This document shows positions 5,463 to 6,314 of a DNA stretch of 6,314 nt, piece after piece (position 1 is the first letter of the stretch; each line of letters opens with the position of its first letter). Position numbers and translations under genes: made by a program. The notes under the pieces are model-generated. The model was not told the DNA's origin. It saw only the letters and a program-made list of their open reading frames with translations, and made no database searches. The stretch is from Candidatus Latescibacterota bacterium (GTDB lineage: Bacteria > Latescibacterota > UBA2968 > UBA8231), in the NCBI GenBank assembly GCA_022825185.1, contig JAJDYK010000125.1, positions 1-6,314 on the forward strand. Direction: 5' to 3'.

Positions 5463-6314
5463 TCACCCGCTGCCGCCTTCACGGCCAGCGTGGCTTTCAC
5501 CACCTTCTCCACCACCTGCACCGCTTCCGTGCTCACCGCCGCCTTCGCTGCCACCTGCACCGCTTCCGTGCTCACCGCCGCCCTCTCCGCCTTCGCCAGA
5601 GCCGATCTCCGCATGGGGCGACCAGCCAGCAAAAGTCTGGCCAGCGGCAGGTAGGACGATGAGTAGCTTCTTACCCGGCGCGAGATTCGTCGGCGTAGTG
5701 GGTCCCAACTCCGCGGTGATCGCGCCGGACTGGTCCGTCAGATGTATTTCCACCCGCACCCGGGTCAACGTTTGGTTGGTCGTATTCTCCACTATGCCGT
5801 AGAACGCATCTTGGCTGGAGTTATACGACATGACTAACCGTGCGCCGTTGCGCGTCTGGTCGTAGGATTGGTCGGGAGCCAGTTGCTGAGCTATGTCGCC
5901 GCCTTCCCCACTTGAGGAGGTGGGAACGGGGCAGTTGCAGTCAAACACCTCTGGATGGATCTCCCAAGCGTCGAAATCTACTCCCGCCGCCTCTGGCTCG
6001 TCGTCAACCAACAGCTCAGTGGTCGCACTGGCACCCGGTGCTAAATCGCCGACTGGGGACGGCCCCAACTCGACGACCGTGCGCGTGCCCTGCTTGAGGT
6101 TGAGTTCGATCTGGACGGAGCAGGCGGTCAGTGCCATCGCGTTCTCGACGATGCCCGAGAACGAGCGCCTGATCGGGTCATAGGACATGGCCACGCGCAC
6201 GCCGTTGACGACGCCGTCAAACGACTCGTCGAGCGCGAGGATCGGGCTCGATGGATCGCCTCCGCCGCCTTCGGGGCCTTCGACATGGCCGCTGGTCTCA
6301 CTACCCTCGCCTCC
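5463..6314 (-). CDS. FxLYD-like repeat protein with Gly/Glu/His-rich linkers, 5' end beyond window
   Basis: The frame runs from the right edge of the window to the TGA at 5463-5465, giving 283 visible residues. The GTG at 6200 is inside the gene and is not its start. There are two domains about 119 residues apart. The first (about 6206-6000) has MSYDP, SGIVEN, VELGP and LAPG. The second (about 5846-5650) has MSYNS, YGIVEN, AELGP and LAPG. The order G-I-V-E-N, then V-x-I-x-L, then L-x-P-G fits FxLYD domains, small beta-sandwiches common in secreted or surface proteins of unknown binding role. Each domain is followed by a low-complexity stretch, and a further one (GGEGSETSGH) opens the visible part, so more domains probably lie upstream. 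The tail from about 5600 is almost only Gly, Glu, Ser, Ala and His. The signal peptide, if any, is outside the window, so export is inferred. Confidence 0.72.
   Translation of the reverse strand, partial: GGEGSETSGHVEGPEGGGGDPSSPILALDESFDGVVNGVRVAMSYDPIRRSFSGIVENAMALTACSVQIELNLKQGTRTVVELGPSPVGDLAPGASATTELLVDDEPEAAGVDFDAWEIHPEVFDCNCPVPTSSSGEGGDIAQQLAPDQSYDQTRNGARLVMSYNSSQDAFYGIVENTTNQTLTRVRVEIHLTDQSGAITAELGPTTPTNLAPGKKLLIVLPAAGQTFAGWSPHAEIGSGEGGEGGGEHGSGAGGSEGGGEHGSGAGGGEGGESHAGREGGSG
5503..5580 (-). repeat. 39-bp minisatellite in the 3' end of the FxLYD gene
   Basis: Two tandem copies of a 39-base unit (5503-5541 and 5542-5580) share an exact 32-base core (5512-5543 and 5551-5582); a decayed third copy may follow. 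Each encodes 13 residues around GGEHGSGAGG. The length is a multiple of three, so copy number can change without a frameshift. Confidence 0.85.

Noticed and set aside
5388..5802. Plus-strand frames starting near 5388-5392, with AGGAGG at 5362-5367
   Set aside because: The Shine-Dalgarno-like site is 24 bases from the ATG, too far, and the products are Pro/Ser/Ala-rich shadows of the Gly/Glu repeats on the other strand.

Overview
The window is GC-rich, gene-dense DNA, most likely from a Gram-negative bacterium. It encodes a probable outer-membrane beta-barrel with a signal peptide and a Wzx-like flippase. PhyH-type dioxygenases, an alpha/beta-hydrolase remnant of the sugar-esterase type and a PurN of the form I associate with Bacteroidetes-like bacteria would suit an environmental or marine lineage (for example the FCB or Planctomycetes/Poribacteria-like groups). 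That placement is a guess from gene content. No rRNA, tRNA, CRISPR array, insertion sequence or phage gene was seen.

Layout from left to right: (1) the 3' part of an adenosine-deaminase-superfamily gene (1-813, +, cut by the window edge) leads directly into a polysaccharide flippase gene (820-2301, +). (2) Convergent to these is a two-gene minus-strand operon: an ArsC-family reductase (2937-3284), whose stop codon abuts the start codon of purN (2334-2936). (3) A 55-bp divergent spacer separates arsC from a PhyH-family Fe(II)/2-oxoglutarate dioxygenase (3340-4140, +). (4) Next is an exported protein (4194-5240, +) with two nearly identical N-terminal beta-rich repeats and a C-terminal barrel-like region. 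(5) Just after its stop codon lies a 33-codon remnant of the C-terminus of an alpha/beta-hydrolase (5241-5363). (6) A strong hairpin follows, then a minus-strand gene that runs off the right edge (5463-6314) and encodes two FxLYD-like domains joined and ended by Gly/Glu/His-rich linkers.

The genes do not form one recognisable pathway. They read as housekeeping (purN), stress or redox (arsC-like), envelope (flippase, barrel, FxLYD protein) and secondary oxidative metabolism (PhyH). I see no convincing complete new system. The best leads are the hydrolase remnant, the recent 162-bp intragenic duplication in the barrel gene, the unusual deaminase with a long insertion between its catalytic motifs, and the FxLYD repeat protein with its 39-bp minisatellite.
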